Positions 16,974-25,542 of a stretch of 64,000 nt of DNA are shown here, in pieces. Positions within the stretch are counted from its first letter, which is position 1. Every line of letters begins with the position of its first letter. The stretch is from Erythrobacter sanguineus (GTDB lineage Bacteria; Pseudomonadota; Alphaproteobacteria; Sphingomonadales; Sphingomonadaceae), in contig NZ_FRDF01000008.1 in assembly GCF_900143235.1 (NCBI RefSeq), positions 1 through 64,000 on the forward strand, in the 5' to 3' direction. Position numbers and translations under genes: made by a program. A model generated the notes under the pieces. The model was given only the letters and a program-made list of their open reading frames with translations. It ran no database searches and was not told where the DNA came from.

Positions 16974-18458
16974 TCAATGCGCCCCCGTCTGCGTCTCGGC
17001 GCCGGGCTTGTCATGCGTGGCATAGCGTTCGATCATTGTCGCGCTTTCCGGGTTGAGCCCGACCACCTCGACCGCAGTGCCCTCGCGCCGGAATTTCAGG
17101 ATCGCCTTGTCGAGGGTGCCGACCGCCGAAATGTCCCAGAAATGGGCGTCGGACACGTCGATCACCACCCGGTCGATCACCTCGCGGTAATCGAAGGCGC
17201 CCACGAAATTGTCGGCCGAGGCGAAAAACACTTGCCCACCGATCCGGTATGTCCGGCTGCGGCCATCGGCAGAGGCTTCGCTCGAAACGGTGAACATCCG
17301 CTTGACCTTGCTGGCGAAGAACAGGCCCGACAGGATCACGCCTGCCGCCACGCCCCGGGCAAGATCATGGGTCCACACCACGATCACGACCGTCACGATC
17401 ATCACCACCGATGATTGCCACGGGTGATGGCGAATGTCGCGGATCGAGGTCCACGAAAAAGTGCCGATCGATACCATGATCATCACCGCCACCAGCGCCG
17501 CCATCGGAATGATCGCGACCAGCGGCCCCAGCACCAGCAGCAGGAACAGCAGGAACACGCCTGCGGTGAAGGTCGAAAGCCGCGTCTCGCCGCCCGATTT
17601 CACGTTGATCACCGATTGCCCGATCATCGCGCAGCCGCCCATCCCGCCAAAGAACCCGGTGACGAAGTTGGCGATCCCCTGCCCTTTCATCTCGCGCTGC
17701 TTGTTCGATGGCGTATCGGTGAGATCATCGACGATCTGCGCCGTCAGCATCGATTCCAGCAGGCCGACCGCCGCCATTGTCGCCGAAAACGGCAGGATGA
17801 TCTGCAAAGTCTCAAGCGTGAAAGGCACGTTGGGAATCAGGAAGCTGGGCAGCGAATTCGGCAATTCGCCCATGTCGCCCACGGTGCGCACGTCCATCCC
17901 GGCATAAAACGCCAACGCGGTCAGCAGCGTGATAGCGACCAGCGGCGACGGCACGGCGCGGGTCAGCAGCGGGAAGGTGTAGATGATCGTCAGCCCGCCT
18001 GCGACCAGCGCGTAGGTCAGCATCGGCACGCCGATCAGTTCGGGCAACTGCGCGATGAAGATCAGGATCGCCAGCGCATTGACGAAGCCGGTGATCACCG
18101 AACGCGAGACATATTGCATCAGCAGGTTAAGCCGCAGGAACCCGGCAACGGCCTGGATCACCCCCATCAGGATGGTCGCGGCGAACAAATATTCGACCCC
18201 GTGGTCGCGCACCAGCGGCCCCACCAGCACGGCGATGGCGGCGGTCGCGGCCGAAATCATGCCGGGCCGACCGCCAACCAGCGAAATGATCACTGCAATC
18301 GAGAACGAGGCATACAGCCCCACCCGCGGATCAACTCCGGCGATGATCGAAAAGCCGATCGCTTCGGGAATCAGCGCCAGCGCCACGACGATCCCGGCGA
18401 GAATATCGCGCCGGGGACTGGACAGCCACTCGCGCCGCAGCGCGGTTAGATCGAACAT
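16974..18458 (-). CDS. SulP family inorganic anion transporter
   Basis: 494 residues with 10-12 transmembrane segments, the SulP signature region around [17 protein letters not shown], and a cytoplasmic STAS domain at the C-terminus ([22 protein letters not shown], roughly residues 420-470). Family members carry sulfate, bicarbonate or related anions; this layout resembles the BicA/sulfate branch. Start at 18458 ([11 protein letters not shown]). Upstream is a 115-base structured leader. Followed by the tandem universal stress protein with slight overlap. Substrate not resolvable from sequence. Confidence 0.87.
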   Translation of the reverse strand: MFDLTALRREWLSSPRRDILAGIVVALALIPEAIGFSIIAGVDPRVGLYASFSIAVIISLVGGRPGMISAATAAIAVLVGPLVRDHGVEYLFAATILMGVIQAVAGFLRLNLLMQYVSRSVITGFVNALAILIFIAQLPELIGVPMLTYALVAGGLTIIYTFPLLTRAVPSPLVAITLLTALAFYAGMDVRTVGDMGELPNSLPSFLIPNVPFTLETLQIILPFSATMAAVGLLESMLTAQIVDDLTDTPSNKQREMKGQGIANFVTGFFGGMGGCAMIGQSVINVKSGGETRLSTFTAGVFLLFLLLVLGPLVAIIPMAALVAVMIMVSIGTFSWTSIRDIRHHPWQSSVVMIVTVVIVVWTHDLARGVAAGVILSGLFFASKVKRMFTVSSEASADGRSRTYRIGGQVFFASADNFVGAFDYREVIDRVVIDVSDAHFWDISAVGTLDKAILKFRREGTAVEVVGLNPESATMIERYATHDKPGAETQTGAH

Positions 18459-18510
18459 GAAAATACCTGACACGCTTCGTGAAACCGGCGCGGCCACCAC
18501 GGCGCCGAAC

Positions 18511-18625
18511 AAGCGCTGAGACCAACACGAAATATCTGGGAGCCGGTTGCGAAAGGTTGTCCCGGGGATAGGCGCCGGGCCGAGCCACCCGGCAAGGCCG
18601 GGTCCGGTGGATGAGCTCAGCGCTT
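18511..18625 (-). promoter_or_regulatory. structured mRNA leader of the SulP gene (candidate cis-regulatory RNA)
   Basis: On the minus strand, AAGCGCTGAG (18625-18616) and CTCAGCGCTT (18520-18511) are perfect 10-base complements enclosing ~95 bases. Inside are a GC hairpin with arms CCCGGC/GCCGGG around a CTT loop and a second hairpin with arms CCCGG/CCGGG. The closing stem ends 52 bases before the transporter ATG. This multi-stem architecture is riboswitch-like. A leader motif upstream of alphaproteobacterial sulfate transporter genes has been reported (I recall it as sul1); identity not tested. Confidence 0.5.
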
Positions 18626-18760
18626 AACGGACAAGAAGCGGTGCTGCAAGTGCGAAGACTGCGCAGCACAGCAATCGTGCTGGCGCGCTGGATATCCACA
18701 TCGTCGAGCTCCGAAACCCGCAACACGATATCCCTGAAATATCTTCGTCCGTCAGCTTAT

Positions 18761-18777
18761 TTGCGATTGCTTCGCAA
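18761..18777. promoter_or_regulatory. Fur-like operator, distal copy
   Basis: TTGCGATTGCTTCGCAA, an inverted repeat TTGCGA-N5-TCGCAA located 50 bases before the TonB receptor ATG. Resembles Fur-type iron boxes of proteobacteria and is one base different from the second copy at 18798-18814. Confidence 0.65.
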
Positions 18778-18797
18778 TATTATGGCCATTAGTGGGG

Positions 18798-18814
18798 TTG
18801 CGATTGATTCGCAA
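18798..18814. promoter_or_regulatory. Fur-like operator, proximal copy
   Basis: TTGCGATTGATTCGCAA, ending 12 bases before the TonB receptor ATG and 37 bases from the first copy. Two near-identical palindromes ahead of an iron-type receptor strongly suggest repression by Fur (or a related metalloregulator) under iron sufficiency. The rest of the 368-base gap from 18459 holds the SulP leader and no protein gene. Confidence 0.65.
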
Positions 18815-18826
18815 AAAGGTGTTCCG

Positions 18827-21004
18827 ATGTCCGACCGTTTCATGATGCTCAGGCTTTCGCTCATGTGCACTGCGCTGCTCCCCGCACCGCTGCTTGCCCA
18901 GACCGGCGCATCGGACCGCGATGATCAGGAAGAGCCGCAGGCCCTGCAAGAAAACGCCGATCGCATCATCGTGACTGGCCGCGCCCAGAAGCTGTATCGT
19001 GCGGAAAAGACCTATGCCAGCAAGCTGCCGACCGAGCCGTTGCTGTCCAGCCAGAACATCACCGTCATCACCAGCGAACTGATCCAGGATCAGGGCGCGC
19101 GGGACGCGCAGGACATTTATCGCAACATCTCGGGCGTCAGCTTCTTCAGCTATGCCGGGGTCACCGCGCGCGGGTTCCGGCAGGAGGAAATCTTCTTCGA
19201 TGGCCTGCGCGGCGATCCCTATGCGGGTTTTTCCGTGCCGCAGCTGTTCAACCTTGAACGGGTCGAATTCCTGAAAGGCCCGGCAGGGATGCTCTATGGC
19301 CCCGGCGCGCCGGGCGGGCTGTTCAACTACGTCACCAAGAAACCGCAGAACGGCCCCCTAACCGCCGATGTGCGCGGGATCATCGGCAATGCCGACCGCT
19401 TCGGTGGTTCGGTCGAGGTCAATTCTTCGCTGGGTGGTGACTTCGCGGCGCGTGGCGGCTTGTTCTACGAGGATCGCGGGCTGTTCCGCACCAACGCCTC
19501 ATCGCGCACCTTCATCGCCGATGGCGGCGTATCATGGGACCCGGGCCCGGTGCGGGTGATCCTGCAGGCGACCCGATATGATCAGGAACTCGACGCCAAC
19601 CGGTTGCGCGGGGTGCCGACCGACAATGATGGCAATTTTCTCGCCAGCCGACGTTGGAACCACAACGAACCGGGCGACTTCCTCAACCTTCAGTCCGATG
19701 TGCTGCAAGCCCGGATCGAGGCCGAGCCGCTGACTGGCGTCACCTTTGATGCCACCTTGCGTTACAACAACGCGGTCGAGGAACAACAATATCACGAACC
19801 GCGCGGGCTGTTCGATTCCGATGGCGACGGCGTGCGCGATGCTTCGGTCCGCGAATTCCGCGATCAACGTCGTGAACAGGAAAACTGGTCATTCGGCACC
19901 AATCTTGTGTGGGCAACCACGATTGGCGAACTCGGCAACCGGCTCCTCGTTGGCGGCGACTATTTTGACGGTTCGCTCGATTTTGACAGCCGCCTCGTGC
20001 GCGGCCGAGCCACGTCCACGCCGGGCCTGCCCAATCCGCTCAGCCTGCTCAACCCGGTCTATGGCGTGTCCGACCCGGCCACCTACAACCTGCCAGCCTT
20101 CCAGAATCGCCTGACCGAAGGCTATCGCTGGGGTGTCTACCTGCTCGACGAACTGACGATCGGGCGACTGATCCTGACAGGAGGATTGCGCTTCGATCGC
20201 TTCAGCGACACCATCACCGGGGGTGCGTTCGGGATTGTTCAGGCGGACAGTTTTTCCGATGAGGACATGACCTGGCGGGCTGGCGCGGTGTACCGGGTGA
20301 CCGACGCAATTTCGTTGTTCGGCCAGTATTCGACCAGCTTCGAGCCGCAGGCGATCGGATCCCAGGACCCGCGCGCGGGCGGGCCCTTCAGCCCGACCAC
20401 CGGCGACATGTTCGAAGGCGGGATCAAGACCGCGCTGATGGGCGGACGGATCCAGTCCTCGCTGACCGCCTATCAGATCCGCCGCCGCAACATCCTGCAG
20501 ATCGATCCGCGCGGCGATGTCGGCAATGACGGGGTCGATGATTTCGTCGCTTTTGGCGAGGTTACCTCAAGGGGCATCGAGTTTGACATCGCTGCCGACA
20601 TCACGCCCGACTGGGTGCTGACGCTGGCCTATGCCTACAACGACACCACCGTCACCGGTGACAATGGCGGAGGCGGAATCGGCAACCGGGTGGGCGATCG
20701 TTTCGCCAATGCGCCTGAACATCAGCTCGGCTTCTGGACGCGCTATCAGCTGCCCGAAACCGGTCTGGCCGTGGCCTTCGGCGGCGATTACGTATCCGAA
20801 CAGGTCAGCCTTTCCGGCCAGCGGGTGCAGCCCTTCATGATCTTCGATGCCTCGCTGATCTACGAAGTCGGGCCGATCCGCGCGATGCTGCGCGCCGATA
20901 ACCTGTTCGACAAGACCTATGCCGTATCCGGTTTCATCGACCGCACCGGGCATTTCCCGGGCGAGCCGCGCTCGGTGTTCATCGAGGTCGGCTACGCTTT
21001 CTGA
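18827..21004 (+). CDS. TonB-dependent siderophore receptor
   Basis: 725 residues: signal peptide (MSDRFMMLRLSLMCTALLPAPLLAQ), a plug domain with ITVITSELIQDQGARDAQDIYRNISGV, TARGFRQEEIFFDGLRGD, VEFLKGPAGMLYGPGAPGGLFNYVTKKP, and a beta-barrel ending in the aromatic EVGYAF. This is the FhuA/FpvA-like iron-siderophore class. Start chosen at the signal peptide with AAAAAGG upstream; an upstream ATG at 18611 would add 72 non-homologous residues across the operators. Followed by a PepSY membrane protein, as in many ferric-siderophore uptake loci; probably repressed by iron. Confidence 0.92.
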   Translation: MSDRFMMLRLSLMCTALLPAPLLAQTGASDRDDQEEPQALQENADRIIVTGRAQKLYRAEKTYASKLPTEPLLSSQNITVITSELIQDQGARDAQDIYRNISGVSFFSYAGVTARGFRQEEIFFDGLRGDPYAGFSVPQLFNLERVEFLKGPAGMLYGPGAPGGLFNYVTKKPQNGPLTADVRGIIGNADRFGGSVEVNSSLGGDFAARGGLFYEDRGLFRTNASSRTFIADGGVSWDPGPVRVILQATRYDQELDANRLRGVPTDNDGNFLASRRWNHNEPGDFLNLQSDVLQARIEAEPLTGVTFDATLRYNNAVEEQQYHEPRGLFDSDGDGVRDASVREFRDQRREQENWSFGTNLVWATTIGELGNRLLVGGDYFDGSLDFDSRLVRGRATSTPGLPNPLSLLNPVYGVSDPATYNLPAFQNRLTEGYRWGVYLLDELTIGRLILTGGLRFDRFSDTITGGAFGIVQADSFSDEDMTWRAGAVYRVTDAISLFGQYSTSFEPQAIGSQDPRAGGPFSPTTGDMFEGGIKTALMGGRIQSSLTAYQIRRRNILQIDPRGDVGNDGVDDFVAFGEVTSRGIEFDIAADITPDWVLTLAYAYNDTTVTGDNGGGGIGNRVGDRFANAPEHQLGFWTRYQLPETGLAVAFGGDYVSEQVSLSGQRVQPFMIFDASLIYEVGPIRAMLRADNLFDKTYAVSGFIDRTGHFPGEPRSVFIEVGYAF

Positions 21005-21032
21005 TGCAATTGAGGGCCTTCTGATGCAACTG
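20999..21032 (+). repeat. 20-base tandem duplication at the receptor/PepSY junction
   Basis: TTCTGATGCAATTG (20999-21012) and TTCTGATGCAACTG (21019-21032) repeat with period 20 and one difference. Each copy contains a TGATG stop-start overlap: the first joins the receptor stop to a six-codon frame (MQLRAF), the second joins that frame's stop to the true start of the PepSY gene. Looks like a local duplication of the start region. Confidence 0.55.
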
Positions 21033-22262
21033 GTGCGCGATCTTGACGCGGCAACGGGCGTGCAGCCCGTGAAGAAGCGCAAGACCTCGCGCCTGTGGTG
21101 GACCGTGCATCAATGGGTGGGGCTGAAGCTCAGCCTGTTCATGGCCTTCATCATGTTCACCGGCACGCTGGCGGTGGTCAGTCACGAGATCGACTGGGTG
21201 CTGCAACCCAGCCTGAGGGTGGCACCCGCCAGTGCCGAAGGGCCGGTCGATTGGGCCGGGATCGCCAGCAATGCCGCGCGCCATCCGGGGGTGGCGCAGG
21301 TATGGTCGATGGAAGCGCCCGTCGCCTCCGCCTTCGCGGTCAAGGTGACGGTGGAGGACAAAGCAGGCGATCTGTTCTACCTCCACGCCCATCCCGCCAC
21401 AGCCGCGATACAGGGCGAAGGGCCTTGGGCAGGCGCGCAGCGGGTGCTGCGCAACATGCATCGCCACCTCAACCTGCCGACCAGGATCGGCGTGCCGATC
21501 GTCGCCTTCCTCGGCTTTCTGCTGCTGGTCACCCTCGTCACCTCGCTGGTGGTCTATAAGAAATGGTGGCGCGGCTTCACCAAACCGCTGCGCAGCCGCG
21601 ATGCGCGGACATGGTGGGGCGATCTCCACCGCCTGTCGGGTGTATGGTCGCTTTGGTTCGTGGCGCTGATGGCTCTCACCGGAATTTGGTATTTCGCCGA
21701 AAGTGTCGGACTGAACGCCCCGCCGCCGCCGAGGGTCAAGATCGCGGGACAGGCCACGCCGATGGCCGAAGGGCTGAAACCCGCTTTCGCCGCCGCGCTC
21801 AATGGCTATCCAGGGCTGGAAGTGCGCCGGGTGCTGCTGCCGGGCGAGGAAAGCCCCGTGCTGCAACTGCATGGCGACCACAAGGCAGTGCTCGTGCGTT
21901 CGCGCGCCAACACGGTCTGGGTCGATCCGGTGAGCGCCAAGGTGCTGCTGACCACCGACGGGCGCGACATGAACCTGCACCAGCGCATCGCCGAAATGGC
22001 CGATCCGCTGCATTTCGGCGACTTCGGCGGGTACTGGACCAAGATTCCGTGGTTCGCGTTCGGCCTGCTGCTGACCAGCCTTTCGCTGTCAGGTGCCGCC
22101 ATCTATTCGCTGCGCATCGCCCGCGAGCGCGGCGACAAGGCCCGGTTGGCGCACGCCTTTGCCGGGATGTGGCGGGGCCTGCCGCGCTGGCGCTGGGTGT
22201 CGGCGGCGCTGATCGCGACCGGGCTTGCCTTGCTGCCTGCGCTGATCTGGCAACTGGGTTGA
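21024..22262 (+). CDS. PepSY-associated transmembrane protein
   Basis: 412 residues with four main membrane segments (LSLFMAFIMFTGTLAVVS; PIVAFLGFLLLVTLVTSLVVY; SGVWSLWFVALMALTGIWY; FAFGLLLTSLSLSGAAIYSL) and conserved His in HQWVGLKL, MHRHLNLP and LHRLSG, matching the PepSY-TM family. These proteins accompany siderophore receptors and are thought to reduce or help release iron at the inner membrane; the His residues may bind heme. ATG at 21024 directly after the receptor. A C-terminal extra hydrophobic segment (WVSAALIATGLALLPALIW) is present. Confidence 0.87.
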   Translation: MQLVRDLDAATGVQPVKKRKTSRLWWTVHQWVGLKLSLFMAFIMFTGTLAVVSHEIDWVLQPSLRVAPASAEGPVDWAGIASNAARHPGVAQVWSMEAPVASAFAVKVTVEDKAGDLFYLHAHPATAAIQGEGPWAGAQRVLRNMHRHLNLPTRIGVPIVAFLGFLLLVTLVTSLVVYKKWWRGFTKPLRSRDARTWWGDLHRLSGVWSLWFVALMALTGIWYFAESVGLNAPPPPRVKIAGQATPMAEGLKPAFAAALNGYPGLEVRRVLLPGEESPVLQLHGDHKAVLVRSRANTVWVDPVSAKVLLTTDGRDMNLHQRIAEMADPLHFGDFGGYWTKIPWFAFGLLLTSLSLSGAAIYSLRIARERGDKARLAHAFAGMWRGLPRWRWVSAALIATGLALLPALIWQLG

Positions 22263-22310
22263 AGCCCGCTTCCAACCGCAGCGCAAGGGGCCACCAAGAC
22301 CCCCGCAAGC

Positions 22311-23177
22311 CTAACCGAACAACCGCCCCGCCACGGCATCCAGCCTGGCCATCACGGCCGGATCATGTTCGTCCGGCGCGGTTATCACCGCATCGTCGAG
22401 CGCGGTATCAATGGGTGACGCCTCGCGCTGCTTGGGCAAGGCGGCGATAAAGTTCCTGACCATTGCCCGCGCCAGCGCGCCATTGGCCTGCATCTGTCCG
22501 ATCACCTGCGCGACATCAACCGCTTCGCCTTCACGCCAGCAGTCGTAATCGGTGACCATGCCGACAAGGGCATAGGGCAGCTCCGCCTCGCGCGCGAGCT
22601 TGGCTTCGGGCATCGCGGTCATGCCGATCACATCCGCGCCCCACTGGCGGTACATCCGGCTTTCGGCGCGGGTGGAGAATTGCGGGCCTTCCATCGCGAG
22701 ATAGGTCGCGCCCACGGCGACCTTGCCCTTGGCCTTGGCCACCGCCTTGGCCGCCATCTCCGACAGGCGCGGGCAGACCGGATCGGCCATTGAGACATGG
22801 GTCACAAAGCCGCTGGTGAAGAAGGTGCTTGGTCTTGCCACGGTGCGGTCGATAAATTGTTCGACCACGGCAAAGCGCCCCGGCTCCAGCTCCTCGCGCA
22901 AGGAACCGACGGCCGAGATCGCAAGGATATCGGTGCAGCCCGCGCGCTTCAATGCATCAATATTGGCGCGCGAATTCAATTCGGTCGGGCTGACAGGGTG
23001 CCCGCGCCCGTGGCGGGGAAGAAAGCGCACCTTCACGCCTTGCAGCGTCCCGCACAGGATTTCGTCCGAGGGATCGCCCCACGGCGTATCAATCGCGATC
23101 CACTGGGCCTCCTCGATGCCGTCGATCGCATAAAGGCCCGATCCGCCGATGATCCCGATGCACCATTCGCTGGCCAT
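22311..23177 (-). CDS. mtnP: S-methyl-5'-thioadenosine phosphorylase
   Basis: 288 residues of the PNP/MTAP family. It splits methylthioadenosine (from polyamine or quorum-signal synthesis) into adenine and methylthioribose-1-phosphate for methionine salvage. Seen: IGIIGGSGLYAIDG (phosphate loop), RHGRGHPVSPTELNSRANIDALK, AISAVGSLREE, TYLAMEGPQFSTRAESRMYRQWGADVIGMT and MVTDYDCW. The MEGPQFSTRAES stretch separates MTAP from inosine phosphorylase. Single gene convergent with the PepSY gene. Confidence 0.93.
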   Translation of the reverse strand: MASEWCIGIIGGSGLYAIDGIEEAQWIAIDTPWGDPSDEILCGTLQGVKVRFLPRHGRGHPVSPTELNSRANIDALKRAGCTDILAISAVGSLREELEPGRFAVVEQFIDRTVARPSTFFTSGFVTHVSMADPVCPRLSEMAAKAVAKAKGKVAVGATYLAMEGPQFSTRAESRMYRQWGADVIGMTAMPEAKLAREAELPYALVGMVTDYDCWREGEAVDVAQVIGQMQANGALARAMVRNFIAALPKQREASPIDTALDDAVITAPDEHDPAVMARLDAVAGRLFG

Positions 23178-23218
23178 GCTTGCCGCTCTGTCCTTTGTTC
23201 GCCGTGTGGGGATCCGGA

Positions 23219-23923
23219 TTAGGTCAGGTCGAACCGGGTGGGCAAGGCCTTGCGGACCATCTTTTCCGCCGCTGCGTAAGGTTGGGCGATGGAAGCCCGC
23301 GCCTGCATCGCGGCGAAGTGGGCGGCAAGCGCGGGCCAGCGGTCAAGCGGCGTTTCGGCCACCAGCGACACCTGCATCAGCACGCATGCGACCGAAATAT
23401 CCGCAATCGACAAGGCCTCGCCGGCAAAAAATCCGCTTCCGCCGAGCCTGCCCTCAAGCACGTCGAACACAGCCGGCATCTGGTTGGCCCAGGCATCGCG
23501 GGCCTTGGCAAGATCGGGCTCGTCGCCCTTGGAAATGGCGAAGAAGATCGGGCGAAAGATGCCCAGCCCCCCAGCCATAGCCAATGCAGTATCGGCATAT
23601 TCCTCGATGAACAGCGCCTCGCCCAGCGCCATCGGGTCTTCGGGATAAAGCGCAGGGGCAGGATGCTTGCGTTCGATCATCGCGCAGATCGCGGAGGAAT
23701 CGGCGATCGTGCCGGCCACGCCTTCTTCGGCCACCGACCGATCGCGCAGCACCGGAATCCGCTTCATCGGCGAGATATCGCGGAACCACTGGGGCGGATC
23801 GAACACGTTCACCGCCTCGATCTCGTAGGGAACCTGCTTTTCGATGCAGAGCCCCGCCACCTTGCGCACGAAGGGCGAAACCGGGCTGCCATAGATGACC
23901 AGATCGGGGCGGGAATCACTCAT
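23219..23923 (-). CDS. glutathione S-transferase family protein
   Basis: 234 residues: an N-terminal thioredoxin-like domain (LVIYGSPVSPFVRKVAGLCIEKQ with Ser/Tyr contact residues, SPMKRIPVLRD cis-Pro, DSSAICAMIERK) and an all-helical C-terminal domain with LSIADISVACVLMQ. Catalyses glutathione conjugation or peroxide reduction in general; class not assigned. Start at 23923 (MSDSRPDL). It is divergent from the aldehyde dehydrogenase gene, which could point to shared handling of reactive aldehydes or epoxides. Confidence 0.82.
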   Translation of the reverse strand: MSDSRPDLVIYGSPVSPFVRKVAGLCIEKQVPYEIEAVNVFDPPQWFRDISPMKRIPVLRDRSVAEEGVAGTIADSSAICAMIERKHPAPALYPEDPMALGEALFIEEYADTALAMAGGLGIFRPIFFAISKGDEPDLAKARDAWANQMPAVFDVLEGRLGGSGFFAGEALSIADISVACVLMQVSLVAETPLDRWPALAAHFAAMQARASIAQPYAAAEKMVRKALPTRFDLT

Positions 23924-24111
23924 GCACATTCTCCGTGAAGGCAGGTTTGGCCGCCTCCATAGGCGCACCGGGCAATAGCGCAATCGCCAGTAGCCGCGCA
24001 TCACCCCAAGGCCTACACGATCCGGCACAGCAGCGATTGCGTTTTCGGATGCGACGCGCCAGTTTGTGAGGGAGAGAGACAACTCCCCCGCTTCGTTAGA
24101 GAGGAATAATC

Positions 24112-25539
24112 ATGGCCACCCAATACAAGAACCTCATCAATGGCGAGATGATCGCCGCCGACCGCTGGCTCGACGTGGTCAACCCGGCGAACGAACAGGT
24201 GATTGGCCAGGTGCCCGCCTGCGGCAAAGACGAACTCGACAAGGCGGTCGCCGCCGCGCGCGGAGCGTTCAAGACGTGGAAGAACACCCCGATCGAGGAA
24301 CGCCGCGCTGCGATCATGGCGATTTCGGCCGCGATCAAGGAAAACGCCGAGGAACTCTACCGCTTGCTCACCGCCGAACAGGGCAAGCCGCACGACCAGG
24401 CCAAGGGCGAAATCTACGGCGCTGCGGGCATGAGCGCGGCGCAATCGACCCTCAGCCTCGAGGATGAAATCAACGAGGACAGCGATACGCGCCTTTCACG
24501 CACCCGCCGCGTGCCGGTGGGCGTGGTCGGCGGGATCGTGCCGTGGAACTTCCCGGTGATGATGGCGATCCAGAAGATCGTACCCGCCATGCTGTCGGGC
24601 TGCACCATCGTTTTGAAGCCCTCGCCCTTCACCCCGCTCACCACCCTCAAGATCGCCGAGCTGATTGCGGACAAGGTGCCCGCCGGTGTGGTCAACATCA
24701 TCACGGGTGAGGACGATCTTGGCCCGATGATCACTTCGCACCCCGATATCGACAAGATCACCTTCACCGGATCGACCGCCACCGGCAAAAAGATCATGGA
24801 AGGCGCCAGCGCCGATCTCAAGCGCATCACGCTGGAACTCGGTGGCAACGACGCCTCGATCGTGCTGCCCGATGCCGATCCCAAGAAGGTCGCCGAACAG
24901 CTGTTCTGGTCCAGCTTTTCTAACGCCGGGCAGATCTGCATCGCGGCCAAGCGCGTCTATATCCACGAGGATATCTATGATGAGCTGTCGGCGGCGATCG
25001 TCGAATATGCAAAGAATGTGAAAGTCGGCGACGGCAGCCAGCAGGGCACGGGCGTCGGTCCGATCCAGAACAAGAAGCAGTACGAACGCGTGCTCGACCT
25101 GATCGAGGATGCCAAGGACAAGGGCTACAAGTTCCTGCTGGGCGGCAATACCGATCCCACCGGCACCGGCTATTTCGTGCCGCTGACCATCCTCGACAAC
25201 CCGCCCGAAGATGCGCGGATCGTGGCCGAGGAACAGTTTGGCCCGGTCATGCCGCTGATGAAGTTCTCTTCCGAAGAAGAAGTCATCGCGCGCGCCAACA
25301 ACTCCGAATATGGCCTTGCGGGCGCGGTGTGGACCGCCAACCCGGACAAGGGTGTGGAGATCGCCGAACAGCTGGAAACCGGCACGGTGTGGGTGAATGA
25401 ATTCCTGCACCTTTCGCCCTTCGCCCCGTTCGGCGGGCACAAGCAATCGGGCTTCGGCGCCGAATACGGCAAGGAAGGCCTGAAGGAGTTCACCTATCCG
25501 CAGGTGATCACCGTCAAGAAGGACAACGTGCCTGCGTAA
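24112..25539 (+). CDS. NAD(P)-dependent aldehyde dehydrogenase (semialdehyde type)
   Basis: 475 residues, the length of succinate-semialdehyde/hydroxy-aldehyde dehydrogenases. Motifs: VPWNFPVMMAIQKIVPAMLSG, TGSTATGKKIME, LELGGND with catalytic Glu (about E242) and SNAGQICIAAKR with nucleophile Cys (about C276), plus PFGGHKQSGFGAEYGKEGL. GAGAGGAATAATC is the ribosome binding region. The next gene starts 3 bases after its stop. In this operon with an LvaAB-like kinase and an acyl-CoA dehydrogenase it may oxidise a 4-hydroxyaldehyde or similar to the acid. Substrate unproven. Confidence 0.87.
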   Translation: MATQYKNLINGEMIAADRWLDVVNPANEQVIGQVPACGKDELDKAVAAARGAFKTWKNTPIEERRAAIMAISAAIKENAEELYRLLTAEQGKPHDQAKGEIYGAAGMSAAQSTLSLEDEINEDSDTRLSRTRRVPVGVVGGIVPWNFPVMMAIQKIVPAMLSGCTIVLKPSPFTPLTTLKIAELIADKVPAGVVNIITGEDDLGPMITSHPDIDKITFTGSTATGKKIMEGASADLKRITLELGGNDASIVLPDADPKKVAEQLFWSSFSNAGQICIAAKRVYIHEDIYDELSAAIVEYAKNVKVGDGSQQGTGVGPIQNKKQYERVLDLIEDAKDKGYKFLLGGNTDPTGTGYFVPLTILDNPPEDARIVAEEQFGPVMPLMKFSSEEEVIARANNSEYGLAGAVWTANPDKGVEIAEQLETGTVWVNEFLHLSPFAPFGGHKQSGFGAEYGKEGLKEFTYPQVITVKKDNVPA

Positions 25540-25542
25540 ACC

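Noticed and set aside
18331-18726. 131-codon minus-strand frame crossing the SulP leader
   Set aside because: GTG start, no family features and overlaps the transporter start; leader structure explains the region better.
18611-18826. 72-codon extension of the TonB receptor
   Set aside because: It runs through the two operator palindromes and lacks homology; the signal peptide starts at 18827.
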